A stretch of 64,000 nucleotides of DNA from positions 1 through 64,000 of the forward strand of contig JAOTON010001585.1 of NCBI GenBank assembly GCA_034440635.1. The letters are read 5' to 3'. Positions within the stretch are counted from its first letter, which is position 1. Every line of letters starts with the position of its first letter. This stretch comes from Lepas anatifera (Eukaryota; Arthropoda; Thecostraca; Lepadidae). The translations under genes were made by a program, and so were the position numbers. The notes under the pieces were generated by a model. The model had not been told where the DNA came from and searched no databases. It saw only the letters and a program-made list of their open reading frames with translations. This document shows, piece after piece, positions 36,801-42,555 of the stretch.

Positions 36801-36890
36801 AAGAAGAAGAAAAAGAAGGTGCGACGGGACAGTAGCGACGACGAGGGTGGGGACAGTGACGGCGCCAGTGACCCGGACTTTGCCGTCTGA
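10823..36890 (+). CDS. Nipped-B: Cohesin loader Nipped-B / NIPBL / SCC2, whole coding span (27 exons)
   Basis: With its partner MAU2/Scc4, this protein loads the cohesin ring onto chromatin and stimulates the SMC1-SMC3 ATPase in the nucleus (family knowledge). Twenty-seven exons join in consistent phase to about 6,422 nt, or some 2,140 residues once one missing base in exon 3 is allowed for; human NIPBL is about 2,800. Residues 1-100 match the MAU2-binding start (MNG...TTLAGI). Residues 80-410 are low-complexity and basic. Residues 410-1950 are the HEAT-repeat body, with runs near-identical to human such as AVRTKAMKCL and VRKRVIK. The tail is Lys/His-rich, then acidic. Exons are GC-rich at third positions; introns are not. 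Introns 7, 11, 12, 13, 15, 18, 19, 22, 24 and 25 (about 330-750 bp) hold nothing I recognise. Identity is very secure; a few junctions were chosen by alignment from memory. Confidence 0.96.
11184..11352 (+). CDS. Nipped-B: Nipped-B coding exon 2 (residues 24-80), MAU2-binding segment
   Basis: The exon reads LLPELPLPTPLE, SRSLLFHPRVAEEA and then VRDSNLVPQLAEAL, parallel to human LLNQLPLPSP, KSLLFNARIAEE and CRDDNLVSQL. The acceptor is GCCGCAG ending at 11183. The donor is a weak GTCAGC at 11353. It was chosen because AT joined to T of the next exon gives Ile in AEHIEL, which matches human TDHIEL exactly. Confidence 0.88.
11353..12092 (+). other. Nipped-B intron 2
   Basis: It begins with a weak GTCAGC donor and ends at GGCGGCAG. 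No repeat or nested gene seen. Confidence 0.7.
12093..12797 (+). CDS. Nipped-B: Nipped-B coding exon 3 (residues 80-315), low-complexity linker with a frame break
   Basis: The exon opens with IELTDPPAAGEPPG and DPELLRALRQLN in one frame. It continues through an Ala/Ser/Pro-rich stretch with a 36-bp tandem duplication (12240-12310; 12-residue repeat around GPASCSSRPA), and that frame stops at TAA 12427-12429. The downstream half (SSSNGVIPEVVKREP, then Pro/Ala-rich, ending QPPKIKQLSILLKSNPE) is in the frame one base earlier. Third-position GC suggests the switch lies at about 12385-12415, as if one base were missing. A sequencing or assembly indel in this GC-rich repeat is likelier than a real break, because all 24 later exons stay open. 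A short intron was considered, but I saw no donor/acceptor pair giving the right phase. The donor is GTGGGT at 12798. Confidence 0.75.
12798..15213 (+). other. Nipped-B intron 3, with a short GTCTGTGCCGG array
   Basis: A small tandem array of GGGTCTGTGCC units lies at about 13966-14030. Two related strings, ACACGGAGTCCAGTCCGG near 13055 and ACGCGGAGTCCGGTCAAG near 13272, suggest an old duplication. No coding exon recognised; the 139-codon frame at 14237-14656 has no family features. Confidence 0.6.
15214..15400 (+). CDS. Nipped-B: Nipped-B coding exon 4 (residues 316-378), basic/acidic linker
   Basis: It encodes DEALMQKCLEDMRKAKEAS, then a Ser/Asp/Glu cluster (QESSSDEEDDG), then a Lys-rich run (FFKAKEKERDAAKKK). 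The charged pattern resembles the SSDEDNDSDE region of human NIPBL. The acceptor is CTACTCAG ending at 15213 and the donor is GTATGT at 15401, leaving phase 1. Confidence 0.82.
15401..16729 (+). other. Nipped-B intron 4, with an (AT)n microsatellite
   Basis: An almost pure TA/AT run lies at about 15775-15832. Otherwise nothing recognised. Confidence 0.65.
16730..16828 (+). CDS. Nipped-B: Nipped-B coding exon 5 (residues 378-411), charged linker
   Basis: Joined at phase 1 it reads EREERKRKRQQDGNTSV, then QEEDAESAAKRIKREG. A bipartite nuclear localisation signal is plausible (RKRKR and KRIKR). The acceptor is GGGACAG ending at 16729 and the donor GTGGGT at 16829. The sequence is weakly conserved in the family, so placement rests on phase, open frame and basic composition. 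Confidence 0.72.
17088..17261 (+). CDS. Nipped-B: Nipped-B coding exon 6 (residues 411-469), start of the conserved body
   Basis: It encodes ELVERIKNSRRFERRLVPTL, then EKLSAEELMETNTYQRFNQS and LELILDGAEDLDL. Human NIPBL has PKLTPEEMMDSSTFKRFTAS and IENILDNLEDMDF at this point. The acceptor is TTTCCGCAG ending at 17087 and the donor GTATGG at 17262, phase 1. Confidence 0.92.
17262..18884 (+). other. Nipped-B intron 6
   Basis: The part 17440-17840 is GC- and CpG-rich with open frames on both strands, but exon 6 joins directly to exon 7 in the family alignment, so I read it as intronic. The rest is AT-rich and featureless. Confidence 0.6.
18885..19307 (+). CDS. Nipped-B: Nipped-B coding exon 7 (residues 469-610)
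   Basis: It encodes EDADVPQEALIQKYRLQEL and ends with MPKRVYLEDCIERVVKFMKF, then QLQNTVYPAFDPVYRVPS. Human counterparts are MPKAVYIEDVIERVIQYTKF and HLQNTLYPQYDPVYRL. This is the first part of the helical-repeat body. The acceptor is GCTCCGCAG ending at 18884 and the donor a consensus GTAAGT at 19308, phase 1. Confidence 0.95.
19669..19910 (+). CDS. Nipped-B: Nipped-B coding exon 8 (residues 610-690)
   Basis: A Lys/Arg-rich start (AKKKRAHAK) leads into LLSLYNKLRELVALAAELLH, then VLTDTTVLQVSTLGVAPFFV and ENISELQLSALKLVTT. The human equivalents are LLTDTTILQVSSMGITPFFV and ENVSELQLCAIKLVTA. The acceptor is GTGTTGCAG ending at 19668 and the donor GTGAGT at 19911, phase 0. Confidence 0.95.
19911..20925 (+). 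other. Nipped-B intron 8
   Basis: CpG-rich between about 20160 and 20520 without a supported exon. Nothing else recognised. Confidence 0.6.
20926..21186 (+). CDS. Nipped-B: Nipped-B coding exon 9 (residues 691-777)
   Basis: It encodes IFSKYQKHRRLLLDDILASI, then ARLPSSKRSLRTYKLTS and VYIQMLTALVLQLIQCVVVL. These match human VFSRYEKHRQLILEEIFTSL, ARLPTSKRSLRNFRL and MYIQMVTALVLQLIQCVVHL. The acceptor is GTCGTGCAG ending at 20925 and the donor GTGAGC at 21187, phase 0. Confidence 0.95.
21187..22504 (+). other. Nipped-B intron 9, with a possible retroposon fragment
   Basis: Mostly AT-rich. The string at about 22350-22385 (TGTGACTTACGC, then TCTTCCGTGGGACGGCAG) resembles part of the retroposon at 26613-26650 in intron 14. 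Confidence 0.45.
22505..22720 (+). CDS. Nipped-B: Nipped-B coding exon 10 (residues 778-849)
   Basis: It encodes VDRDVLITDRYDTAMRTAHS, then FLQKCGSKNEEIDYRPLFEN and NKPEWPAAECLLSLLGKLL. These are nearly the human strings, including DYRPLFENF and NKPEWPAAE. The acceptor is TACCGCCAG ending at 22504 and the donor GTGAGG at 22721, phase 0. Confidence 0.96.
22721..23917 (+). other. Nipped-B intron 10, with CTCCTCC-rich and SINE-like segments
   Basis: At about 22960-23130 degenerate CTCCTCCAACCTGCTC units occur, followed by their reverse complement (GGAGCAGGTTAGAGGAGGC near 23106), so RNA could fold here. At 23460-23469 a Pol III B-box-like GTTCGAATCC occurs. A ten-A run follows at 23641-23650, and on the minus strand an A-box-like TTAGCGGTCAACG lies near 23720. 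A tRNA-derived SINE is possible, but I could not define its ends. Confidence 0.35.
23918..24166 (+). CDS. Nipped-B: Nipped-B coding exon 11 (residues 850-932)
   Basis: It encodes VTNFSNKSREMALRVSSLDY, then LGVVAARLRRDAVTS. Human reads HQFSNKSTEMALRVASLDY and LGTVAARLRKDAVTS. The second half is a charged loop ending in a run of lysines, apparently an arthropod-specific insertion. The acceptor is GTTCGCCAG ending at 23917 and the donor GTAGGT at 24167, phase 0. Confidence 0.95.
24556..25053 (+). CDS. Nipped-B: Nipped-B coding exon 12 (residues 933-1098)
   Basis: It encodes FLQRIMLDYLAVSAERDPAL, then HCRHFYLAQWYKEAPQEIL, a Lys-rich plus Ser/Asp-rich loop, and LLCRYLASKRPFSRSFDVYL. Human has ALLDYLDENTETDPSL, RKFYIAQWFRD and RYLASMRPFAQSFDIYL. 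The acceptor CTGTACAG ending at 24555 is the one that keeps phase 0. Its pyrimidine tract is poor, so the exact start is less certain. The donor is GTGAGT at 25054. Confidence 0.9.
25409..25654 (+). CDS. Nipped-B: Nipped-B coding exon 13 (residues 1099-1180)
   Basis: It encodes IIRVLSESAIAVRTKAMKCL, then HNSFLDHSTSVREAAVDLVG and LIEKYYDKLSARIL. This is one of the most conserved stretches of the family: human has ENAIAVRTKAMKCL and DNSTSVREAAVELLG. The acceptor is GCCGACAG ending at 25408 and the donor GTGAGA at 25655, phase 0. Confidence 0.96.
26059..26217 (+). CDS. Nipped-B: Nipped-B coding exon 14 (residues 1181-1233)
   Basis: It encodes DTGVSVRKRVIKIMKDICVE, then EICVKMIRRVNDEEGIRKLV. Human reads DTGISVRKRVIKILRDICIE and EMCVKMIRRVNDEEGIKKLV. 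The acceptor is GTGTGGCAG ending at 26058 and the donor GTACTT at 26218, phase 0. Confidence 0.96.
26524..27111 (+). mobile_element. Non-LTR retroposon insertion with 15-bp target duplication (intron 14)
   Basis: The direct repeat CATGAAAGAATCCCT occurs at 26509-26523 and 27112-27126 and flanks 588 bp of GC-rich sequence ending in an AATC-repeat tail. Two related 3' termini occur inside (GGTGCGCCCTAGGCCCAAATAA near 26950 in part, and GGTGCGCCCTTAAGCCCC near 27078). Either one element has a duplicated tail or one inserted in another. No reverse-transcriptase frame is present. Confidence 0.7.
27346..28015 (+). repeat. 40-bp minisatellite in intron 14 (about 16 units)
   Basis: The unit is CTGTCCTAATAGCGGCAGGC followed by GCTGTCGCCAGACTTTCCAG. 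Two sub-types occur, ending GCCAGACTTTCCAG or GTCAGACATTCCAC, interspersed along the array. The array stops about 60 bp before exon 15. The unit contains TTTCCAGCTG, identical to the acceptor of exon 15 and its first three coding bases (28071-28080). Confidence 0.9.
28078..28233 (+). CDS. Nipped-B: Nipped-B coding exon 15 (residues 1234-1285)
   Basis: It encodes LMWFTPVRERGNSSTQ, then KVMDITDVVAACRETGLDWF. Human has KLWFTPTP and KILNITDVVAACRDTGYDWF. The acceptor TTTCCAG ends at 28077, about 60 bp after the 40-bp minisatellite whose unit carries the same TTTCCAGCTG string. The donor is GTAACG at 28234, phase 0. Confidence 0.95.
28584..28870 (+). CDS. Nipped-B: Nipped-B coding exon 16 (residues 1286-1381)
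   Basis: It encodes LFKPKEDKEDSTKVVFEPPR, then IVDCLVQHILRIEES and RLVACLNTLYMFARIRPHLL, ending TLQPYLSV. Human has LVDNLVEHILKYEES and RLVACITTLFLFSKIRPQLM. The donor GTGAGT at 28871 (phase 2) is the first of about eleven tandem copies of this exon end. Reading past it in frame meets TGA at once. Confidence 0.95.
28846..29240 (+). repeat. 38-bp minisatellite spanning the exon 16 / intron 16 boundary
   Basis: The unit ACCCTGCAGCCCTACCTCTC + CGTCAAGTGAGTAACACT begins inside exon 16 and repeats about eleven times into the intron. Most copies retain the AAGTGAGT donor, others have lost TGAG. The copies degenerate beyond 29240 (related TCAAGTGAGC at about 29320). Confidence 0.9.
29812..30053 (+). 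CDS. Nipped-B: Nipped-B coding exon 17 (residues 1381-1462)
   Basis: It encodes CQTRGDYQIISHVARTLELV, then VPLIEHPSDTFLAELEEDSV and CLACLGSIVNRVTKNFGLIR. Human has VPLMEHPSETFLATIEEDLM and CVSCLGAVVNKVTQNFKFV. The acceptor is TCTGACAG ending at 29811; G completes the Lys codon split after exon 16. The donor is GTGAGT at 30054, phase 1. Confidence 0.95.
30283..30437 (+). CDS. Nipped-B: Nipped-B coding exon 18 (residues 1462-1513)
   Basis: It encodes GHLKSYRLMHEQQPNHPTLE, then YFRRALFTVGLLLRYFDFSD. Human has LLRSLFTVGALCRHFDFDLE. The acceptor is TTGGCGTAG ending at 30282 and the donor GTGAGT at 30438, phase 0. Confidence 0.93.
30811..31075 (+). CDS. Nipped-B: Nipped-B coding exon 19 (residues 1514-1602)
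   Basis: It encodes DNIVDEVLETLMYFVRQPAS, then LQALGFLVIRHYDMMLRDEV and LVNLETYLVEEERRM. Human has IKDKVLELLMYFTKH and LKNLQTYLQEEDTRM. The acceptor has a good pyrimidine tract (CCTTTTTCAG) ending at 30810. The donor is GTAAGT at 31076, phase 1. Confidence 0.95.
31454..31599 (+). CDS. Nipped-B: Nipped-B coding exon 20 (residues 1602-1650)
   Basis: Joined at phase 1 it reads WAKRAKEENLKEMGDVTSGM, then ASTVIQLYLKQVLGSFL and VTVRHAALK. Human has WKKVAKQEDLKEMGDVSSGM and SSSIMQLYLKQVLEAFF. The acceptor is GCTGTACAG ending at 31453 and the donor GTGTGC at 31600, phase 0. Confidence 0.95.
31788..32006 (+). CDS. Nipped-B: Nipped-B coding exon 21 (residues 1651-1723)
   Basis: It encodes VIQLILAQGLVHPVQIVPYL, then ICMSTDPDERVSHTADKQLQ and EIEKKYPGFIQMKATAGIRL. 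Human has LTLNQGLIHPVQCVPYLIAM, GTDPEPAMRNKADQQL and EIDKKYAGFIHMKAVAGMKM. The acceptor is GCTCTCAG ending at 31787. The donor is taken as GTCGGT at 32007, phase 0. Confidence 0.94.
32352..33104 (+). repeat. 30-bp minisatellite in intron 21 (about 25 units)
   Basis: The unit is GACACTGTCGCATCTGTACG + CGTCACGGAT, with 28- and 29-bp variants. Because 30 is a multiple of three, it creates long artificial open frames on both strands. It ends under 40 bp before the acceptor of exon 22. Confidence 0.92.
33142..33279 (+). CDS. Nipped-B: Nipped-B coding exon 22 (residues 1724-1769)
   Basis: It encodes ATRGLKLREGEPPAALNGFL, then YSIMRTSKQQRRAIAISCLR and NFDEQM. Human has VRGFRQDESSSALCSHLY and SMIRGNRQHRRAFLISLLNL. 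The acceptor TGGTGTCCAG ends at 33141, under 40 bp from the 30-bp minisatellite of intron 21. The donor is GTTAGT at 33280, phase 0. Confidence 0.93.
33615..33707 (+). CDS. Nipped-B: Nipped-B coding exon 23 (residues 1770-1800)
   Basis: It encodes RKPLDELLYLADNLAYFPYQ, then VADEVLFIIHQ. This matches human TMLLYIADNLACFPYQ and the fly LYLADNLAYFPY even better. The acceptor ACTCGCAG ending at 33614 gives the family spacing between FDE and LLY. In-frame alternatives at 33552 and 33594 would add 21 or 7 residues. The donor is GTACGA at 33708, phase 0. Confidence 0.85.
34246..34556 (+). repeat. 60-bp minisatellite spanning the intron 23 / exon 24 boundary
   Basis: Each unit holds TGACGTCAGCTCTCTGTGCC, then GCCAG, then GTGGACGTGATGGTGTCTGT. 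Exon-24-like starts occur at 34246 (partial), 34289, 34349, 34410 and 34469 (decayed) before the real exon at 34524. The real exon's first 33 bases are therefore part of the repeat. Confidence 0.9.
34524..34792 (+). CDS. Nipped-B: Nipped-B coding exon 24 (residues 1801-1890)
   Basis: It encodes VDVMVSVTGSTILQLVREAL, an Asp run (YEDDDDDDEQ), then CNLLLVMKQHLKDFYGITD. Human has IDITLSVSGSNLLQSFKE and LLLLMLKQHLKNLCGFSD. The acceptor GCCGCCAG ending at 34523 is the last of several tandem near-copies; only this one leads into an open frame. The donor is GTGCGC at 34793, phase 2. Confidence 0.93.
35542..35725 (+). CDS. Nipped-B: Nipped-B coding exon 25 (residues 1890-1951)
   Basis: Joined at phase 2 it reads KISQYSPSESGKVYEKAVNR, then RGNVLFRPEATLRLL and RRKLILQYLN. 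Human has KIQKYSPSESAKVYDKAINR, KTGVHFHPKQTLDFL and VKQYLDFK. The acceptor is GGTATGCAG ending at 35541 and the donor GTAAGC at 35726, phase 0. Confidence 0.94.
36062..36427 (+). CDS. Nipped-B: Nipped-B coding exon 26 (residues 1952-2073)
   Basis: It starts FKRLMLHIDPADEDDEEDD, matching human FKLLMEHLDPDEEEEE. It then turns into a long Pro/Ala-rich disordered tail that includes PLPPIIISLGALSKQA. The acceptor is GTGCGCCAG ending at 36061 and the donor GTGAGT at 36428, phase 0. Confidence 0.92.
36687..36890 (+). CDS. Nipped-B: Nipped-B last coding exon 27 (residues 2074-2140 and stop)
   Basis: It encodes VPEPPRVAKLTIVPLRFPGD, then a His/Lys-rich run (HHKHKHKNKDKHKK and eight lysines in a row), then an acidic end (RRDSSDDEGGDSDG...DPDFAV) and TGA at 36888-36890. 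A Lys/His-rich ending is fly-like; the Trp/Tyr-containing extension of the long human isoform is absent. The acceptor is TGGCGCAG ending at 36686. Confidence 0.9.
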   Translation: MPEPPRVAKLTIVPLRFPGDEVIRHHKHKHKNKDKHKKKKKKKKVRRDSSDDEGGDSDGASDPDFAV

Positions 36891-38540
36891 TGACCCCCTC
36901 CTCTCGTCTCTGTCCTCCCATCGCGCCTCCCTCCCCCTCTCTCTCTCTCTGCAGTACAAAGCCGGGGGCCGGGTTGCTGGCCACCCGTTCATCATCGCCC
37001 GCCGCCGGCCCGCGCCCGCGTGTGCTCAGGGCGCGGCCGGCATTCACCTGCGAAGCATAAAGTACACACTCCCGCCACTCACCACAAACTTTGGCCGGCG
37101 TGCAGCGGGGCACGGCGGGTGCCGCCGGGCCGGCGGCGGCGCGTCTCATTGCACCGCCCCGGGCGTCGCTGTGTTCTGTGTGTACATAGGAAGTGGACGG
37201 AGCGGCGTGGTAGAGGTCGCGGCGACGGTATTGGCGCGGCCTGTGGTGAGTTTGATCAGAGCGTCGCCACGATGGGTGCGCGTGGGCCGTGCGCCAGTCG
37301 CCACTCCCACTGTATATGTGCATTATTGTTGGTCGGTCGTTGGCGGCCGGGTAACGCTGGTTTAGTGGAAGTGCAAGTTTTACTGCGGCTGTCCGTGCGC
37401 ACGGCCACGGGATCAAGGGTGCCTATAAAGAAATTATGTCTAGATCAGACCACGAAGGGGACAGCAGCCACGGTGAGCGAGTACAGAGTTTATTCTAGAC
37501 AGGGCTTGAGTCGTCAGGAATCGAATAGCCAAGGCGCGGAGGGCGTTGCCGCGGTGCTATCGTCAGATGGCGTTGTATGCAAGCCGAGAGGTGGCGTGAG
37601 CACGTCCGATCCCCGCAGGCCTAATCACCACGAAGGACGCTGTCCCCCACTCGTTTTGTTGTGATTTTGTAGTTGATTTTCCATTCATCCTAGCTTAGGG
37701 CAGTTGATCTATTTATTTTCAGTTGGACGCGTTCGTTTTCAGCCGCCACGTCTGAGTCTTATTCAACAGACATTATTGTATTTTGATTATATTCTTTGAT
37801 ACATAAACGCGATCCGATTGTATACAGCGTGTGGTTTTAATGTGGAGCTGCTCGGTTTGACGAAACATCAATATAGTTGACGACCACGTGGGAACGGCTG
37901 GAGCTTATTGGGCAATATGGCGCCGAGAGCTTAATGGCTAGTTTACTTTTAGCTAACAAAGGAGGTGCGTATATTTTGGAACCTAACTAATTACCATAAC
38001 ACTGGCTGATTCCGGGGAATGATTTTTCCGAGGTGAATAAGTGACTTCTTATTCAACGGATAATATCGTACGCTCATCATTTACATGTCCGTCGTCGATA
38101 GTACCATTGCCTTCTTAGGGGCAGTAAGGCCATCTCTTTTCTCAGCACCTACTCCGCCGCTCGCCGCGCGCCTTGGATTGGCACGTGTGGGCGTGTGCGA
38201 CATACACGCAATTCCTTGCTGACGGATACGGAACGGATGTCTCTCAGGCACGCAGAATGCCTGGTCACGTGACCTGCGCAAGCCGGCGACCACGTGGACA
38301 AGGCGGACATCGGAGCAGCACGGCTTCAGGGAGCGGGCCTCAGAAACGTAAACACTAACATCTCATCTGCGCTTACCACATATTGGAGGAAATTGGCCAT
38401 CCCCAATCCCGGAATGTCTTTACCGCTGGGAAAATGCGATGGAACCATTCATCCACTTTTCACTCCGCTCAGTGGATTCAGAAAAGAAAGAAAGGCGCTC
38501 TTATCGTGTTTAGCAGTGTCGCAGCCTCAGCAAATAAAGC
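36891..38540 (+). other. Probable Nipped-B 3' UTR and downstream flank
   Basis: The first 750 bases after the stop are GC-rich and CpG-rich, with long open frames on both strands (36751-37416 minus, 37020-37664 plus) that I regard as composition artefacts. The first canonical AATAAA I noticed after the stop is at 38533-38538. Where the transcript ends cannot be settled from the sequence. Confidence 0.3.
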
Positions 38541-39339
38541 GAAACAATTTAAATGCTTCAAAATAGTTTTAAAGTATGTATTCTTGAAAGTGAAGGGTGG
38601 TCCGCTCAGCTTGCCAGTGTCCACACCCATGCTCACTAGCAGGCAGCTGCCAATTTTCTCATTGGATCAGAAGGTTCCACTTCGATTTAGGGCCATGGTT
38701 TGTACTGCTGCCTCTATGAGGACAAGACCGCTGATATGTTTCAGCTGACAGGGGAATACGGCGCACATGCCACACCATTCACGCCAACACACGCCAGGAG
38801 TCGCGCCACAGCACCAGTCACCTGTTCGAGGGTATTCGCCCTCTCCCCATTTGGTCCGGCTGTGACCTTGCGAAGGTCGGAGACGTCGGCGCCGCCACGC
38901 TCGCAGAGTGGTTCCGCCAGACTCGCTGTTACACTCCTGTCTACGCATGTGGTGGCCTTCTGTATCTATACGGGCTTGCAATGGCAGGCACCGTGAGCCG
39001 GTGCCGAGCCGTGCGCCGGTCACAAGCGTCCGGCTGGATCGCGGTACTGTCGCGGGTGTCTACACGGATGATGACACCAGTTCTGTTGACAGACGTGTTC
39101 GCGCCGTCGACTGCCACAGGTGTCGGGCCTCAGGGCGTTCCGACAATTGGCTCCGCTTCCCCGCGAATTAGTTGGGCTTCAGAACGGCGCGAATATTGGA
39201 CTCGTTCTGAGCTGAGGGCGAATAAGGAAAAAATGTATGGAAATTTGAGCATCTATTATGCTTTTGAGGTTGATTTTAACTGAATCGTTGGGTATAAATT
39301 TATGTTGTTGCCCTCTGATAAGCAAGTTTTTTAAACACA

Positions 39340-39530
39340 TTATGAGAAGACCACTTTAATAAATGTCAAGCGCACCACGACATGGGAAGGAGAACAGGCT
39401 TGGTCCCGTAAAATATCGGTAATAGTTGTGCTCTGTTTGATCTCATAAGTGCGTGGTAAGCGTGGCTCAGACGAAAAACTTACCGTACGCCGATTCATTA
39501 CTATGATTTGTGCGTACTTCTCTCTCTCTC

Positions 39531-39566
<36 letters not shown>

Positions 39567-40297
39567 ACGTAGGACAAGTATAGCCGGGCCACTGCAGTGC
39601 GGGGTGCGTGCTGAGATCAGAACACCGATTCGATCCCGCGTGTACCCAGTGCGTACGTCCGCCAGAGATCATTACAGCCCATCGGCGTACAGGCCGCCGT
39701 TTCACACGTGCGCGTGATGTGAGAATACGGCCACGGAAGTGCACACATCACGACATGGCCATAGTTACTGCTGGTGCTCCCCGTTTCTTTCACGAACGGA
39801 GTCGCGAACAATGGGCAGATCCTACAGTTTTCGACAAGGGTGACTGGCTGGCTTGGGGGCGCCATTTCAGCCAGGGGTGCCATTCTTTAGCAGAAATGTA
39901 TCAAGGGGCGCTGATGCTTATATGCTGGGGGCAAGCGAGATTTCAAGCATGGGGTGGTTTCAGTAGGTGGTGTGTGCTTTGGCGTTGCTTGAGGATGAGC
40001 TGCTTTGCTTTGCTTAGCGGGGGTAGCACCTGCCCTTTTACAGGGCCGTCACTTCCCATATATTTTGCAGAGCTCAAGCCCAACTTGCTTGAAAAGGCCC
40101 AGCAATGAGCCGCCGAGCCCCGCCAACCAGAATACCCCAGCTCGCGGGCCCGGTGTTTGAAGTCGCGGACCTCTTGCGTTCAGCTGGGCCCCCGATATTA
40201 ATGGCGAGCTCCCTTTGAGCACAGACAGGTGCTAAAAACTATTTTTGGATCCATTCTGGAAATGACGGACTCTGTGAACACAGCCCGCCGGACTGTG
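39340..40297. other. Non-coding stretch with a (CT)n microsatellite
   Basis: A pure TC run lies at about 39517-39565. Nothing else recognised; the long frame at 39608-40108 has no family features. Confidence 0.4.
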
Positions 40298-41933
40298 TTT
40301 CAATATAAGTCGGCCTGGTGACACTTGACCTCTTGAGCATGTGTGCAGGGCCAACCTAACATCGATTTGCTCCTTCGTATGATAATAATATGACATAATT
40401 TTGGACAGAGGTGGGCGCCGCTACCAATTTCTTTAAACCGCTACCGCTACTTCCGCTACCTTGGTAACGTGAAACCGCTACCGCTACTCCGCTACTTTTT
40501 GAAAACATGAAAGCGCTACCCGCTACTCCGCTACTCCGCTACCGCTACTTTTTAGTATAAAGCGCTACCAAAGCGCTACTCCGAAAATTTCCAGGTCGAT
40601 CTAAATAAATTCCACAGACAGCCAACATTTATTTGTATATTAGAGCCAAAGTTCACTCCATGCCCAAAGCATGCACCAACACAATCATTCACACAATCTT
40701 CTCTTTTCGTTGGACCTCCCGCCAATGGTTTGACCTCCAGAGGTCACCTCGTGACCTAATAGGACCTGAGGTCACGAAAGGTCAGAAAGTGACCTTGTTG
40801 TATATCAAATGAAAGCCAGGAACAAGGCAAACACGATGGTGTTTGTTTCAGCGCTCTAGCTTAATTAGGTCAAAAGTTATTGTCAAAATACTGTTTTTGA
40901 CCCCTGGTGACCTTGGATGACCTTGGAAAAGTCAAAGGGCAAATATGACCTCTGGGATCCGTGAAAGGGTGTCCAAAAACGCTTTTCTGAGCAGTCTGAG
41001 TATTTGCAATCATTTTTGTGGCTTTTAGATCATGAGACAGCTTTTTCCCAAGCTTTTCCAATGGGAGAGGTCGCCTCGTAACCTGACCTCAGGTCACGAA
41101 ATAGAAAAATCCCGGCTATACACGTTGTAGACCCTGGAAGGGTCATGAAGTGTAGCAAGTTTCAAATCGATTAACTTAGAAATGTAGCTCTTATAGAGCT
41201 TCAAAGTTGAAGTGAGGTGACCTTGGTTGACCTCGCCTGGTGACCTGACCTTGGGTGACCTGGGATAAAAAATTTCAGGGATGGTGGGAAAATGATGAGG
41301 TGAGAGATAAAGCCCTCAACCGCGGTGCTGCGTTTCGTCGTTTTTCTGCTATCTCGAAAAACCTTAGGGGAGGCATCGATGGCCCCGGTGGGGCGAGGGT
41401 TAAAACAACAACAAAATATACTGAGGCCACGAAGTCAATGGCCTTCATAGGACTTGCTTGATATATATTTACTCTTTCACCATTTTGGCCTCCATTACAG
41501 CCCCTGTAAATCAATTGACTGTGCTACTTTTGAGGACGTTTCTACTCCAAACTCACACATGAATCCCCTCGTTGGCATAGACCTTGTTTTGCGTGCCTAA
41601 TATTTTGAATTTAGGATACGCTTAAAAAGCTGCTGGTAGCGGTAGCGATTTTAATTTTCTAGAGTCCGCTACCCGCTACTCCGCTACTTTTTGGTAGAGA
41701 AGTCGCTACCGCTACTCCGCTACCATTTAGGGAGTCCGCAAGTTGCGGAGTAGCGGAGTAGCGGACTAAAGTAGTGGACCGCCCACCTCTGATTTTGGAT
41801 ATGATGCATTCTACGACGTGTTGAGTGGGCTCATTGATCGTTAAATGTTTGACTCTCGAGGGTAAACTAGGTCATGGTCTAAGGTGGTCCATTTTCTTCA
41901 AATCGTGGAAGTTTCCGATAGTCAGCCATTGCG
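40298..41933. repeat. Paralogous repeat copy A, interrupted by the hAT-like element
   Basis: Outside the transposon, 40298-40405 plus 41792-41933 align with 42556-42650 plus 42860-43000. They share TTTCAATAYAAGTCG, CTTGACCTCTTGAGCA, ATCGATTTGCTCC and GTTGAGTGGGCTCATTG in the same order. Confidence 0.8.
40406..41791. mobile_element. hAT-like non-autonomous DNA transposon (1,386 bp) with exact 8-bp target duplication
   Basis: ATTTTGGA occurs at 40398-40405 and again at 41792-41799. The element starts CAGAGGTGGGCG and ends CGCCCACCTCTG, a perfect 12-bp terminal inverted repeat fitting the hAT pattern (CAGNG ends, 8-bp duplication). Both subterminal regions carry arrays of CCGCTACT in opposite orientation. 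No transposase frame is present. The interior has many TGACCT/AGGTCA hexamers. Confidence 0.92.
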
Positions 41934-42555
41934 CCTATACTAATCATGGGTGCCCTGCTTGTGTGCCGGGCTCTGTACCCTTACCACGGACACCCTGTAG
42001 TCAGCCGGACAAGACCCTGAAAAAGTCCTTTTGGCCAACCGGGGCCGCTGCTCCCGCGGAGCTCCGACATGGCAATCGCGAGTTCTCTGTAGTTAGCTCT
42101 GGGCTCCAATGATACCAAATTGGCGCAGCTACCGTTGATACAAGACGACACACGCAGCATAAGTCACAAGTGTTTATGTTGGAGGACGCTGATGGCGAGG
42201 GAGTCGCGAAGTCCCAGCAACATTCTCTCGTCGCTGCAGCTCGGGACGGGCTGCTGTGCAAATATTAACTCTCGCCTTGGCGGGGGCAAGGCGACAGTTG
42301 ATCTTTGATACATTCGATCCTTCCCTCCACACTTTTGGGAATTACTGAGACTGTTTGGTTTAGCACAATGTCATCCGAGGAATCTCACCCAAATTCAATT
42401 TGACACATATTTGCTAAATTTAACATTACGATCATCCCAGGTCATGAAGGTATGCAGCTATTCTTAAAGGCTTGCGTGATGTCAGCCGTCTTTCCCGCTG
42501 TGTTTGACCAAGAAATAACCATCTGGCACGGAGTGAGTCGTAATTTGGTTCCTGG

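Noticed and set aside
36751..37664. Frames of over 200 codons on both strands downstream of Nipped-B
   Set aside because: The stretch is GC-rich, the frames overlap on opposite strands, and neither shows domain features. Part overlaps the last Nipped-B exon. Composition artefact.
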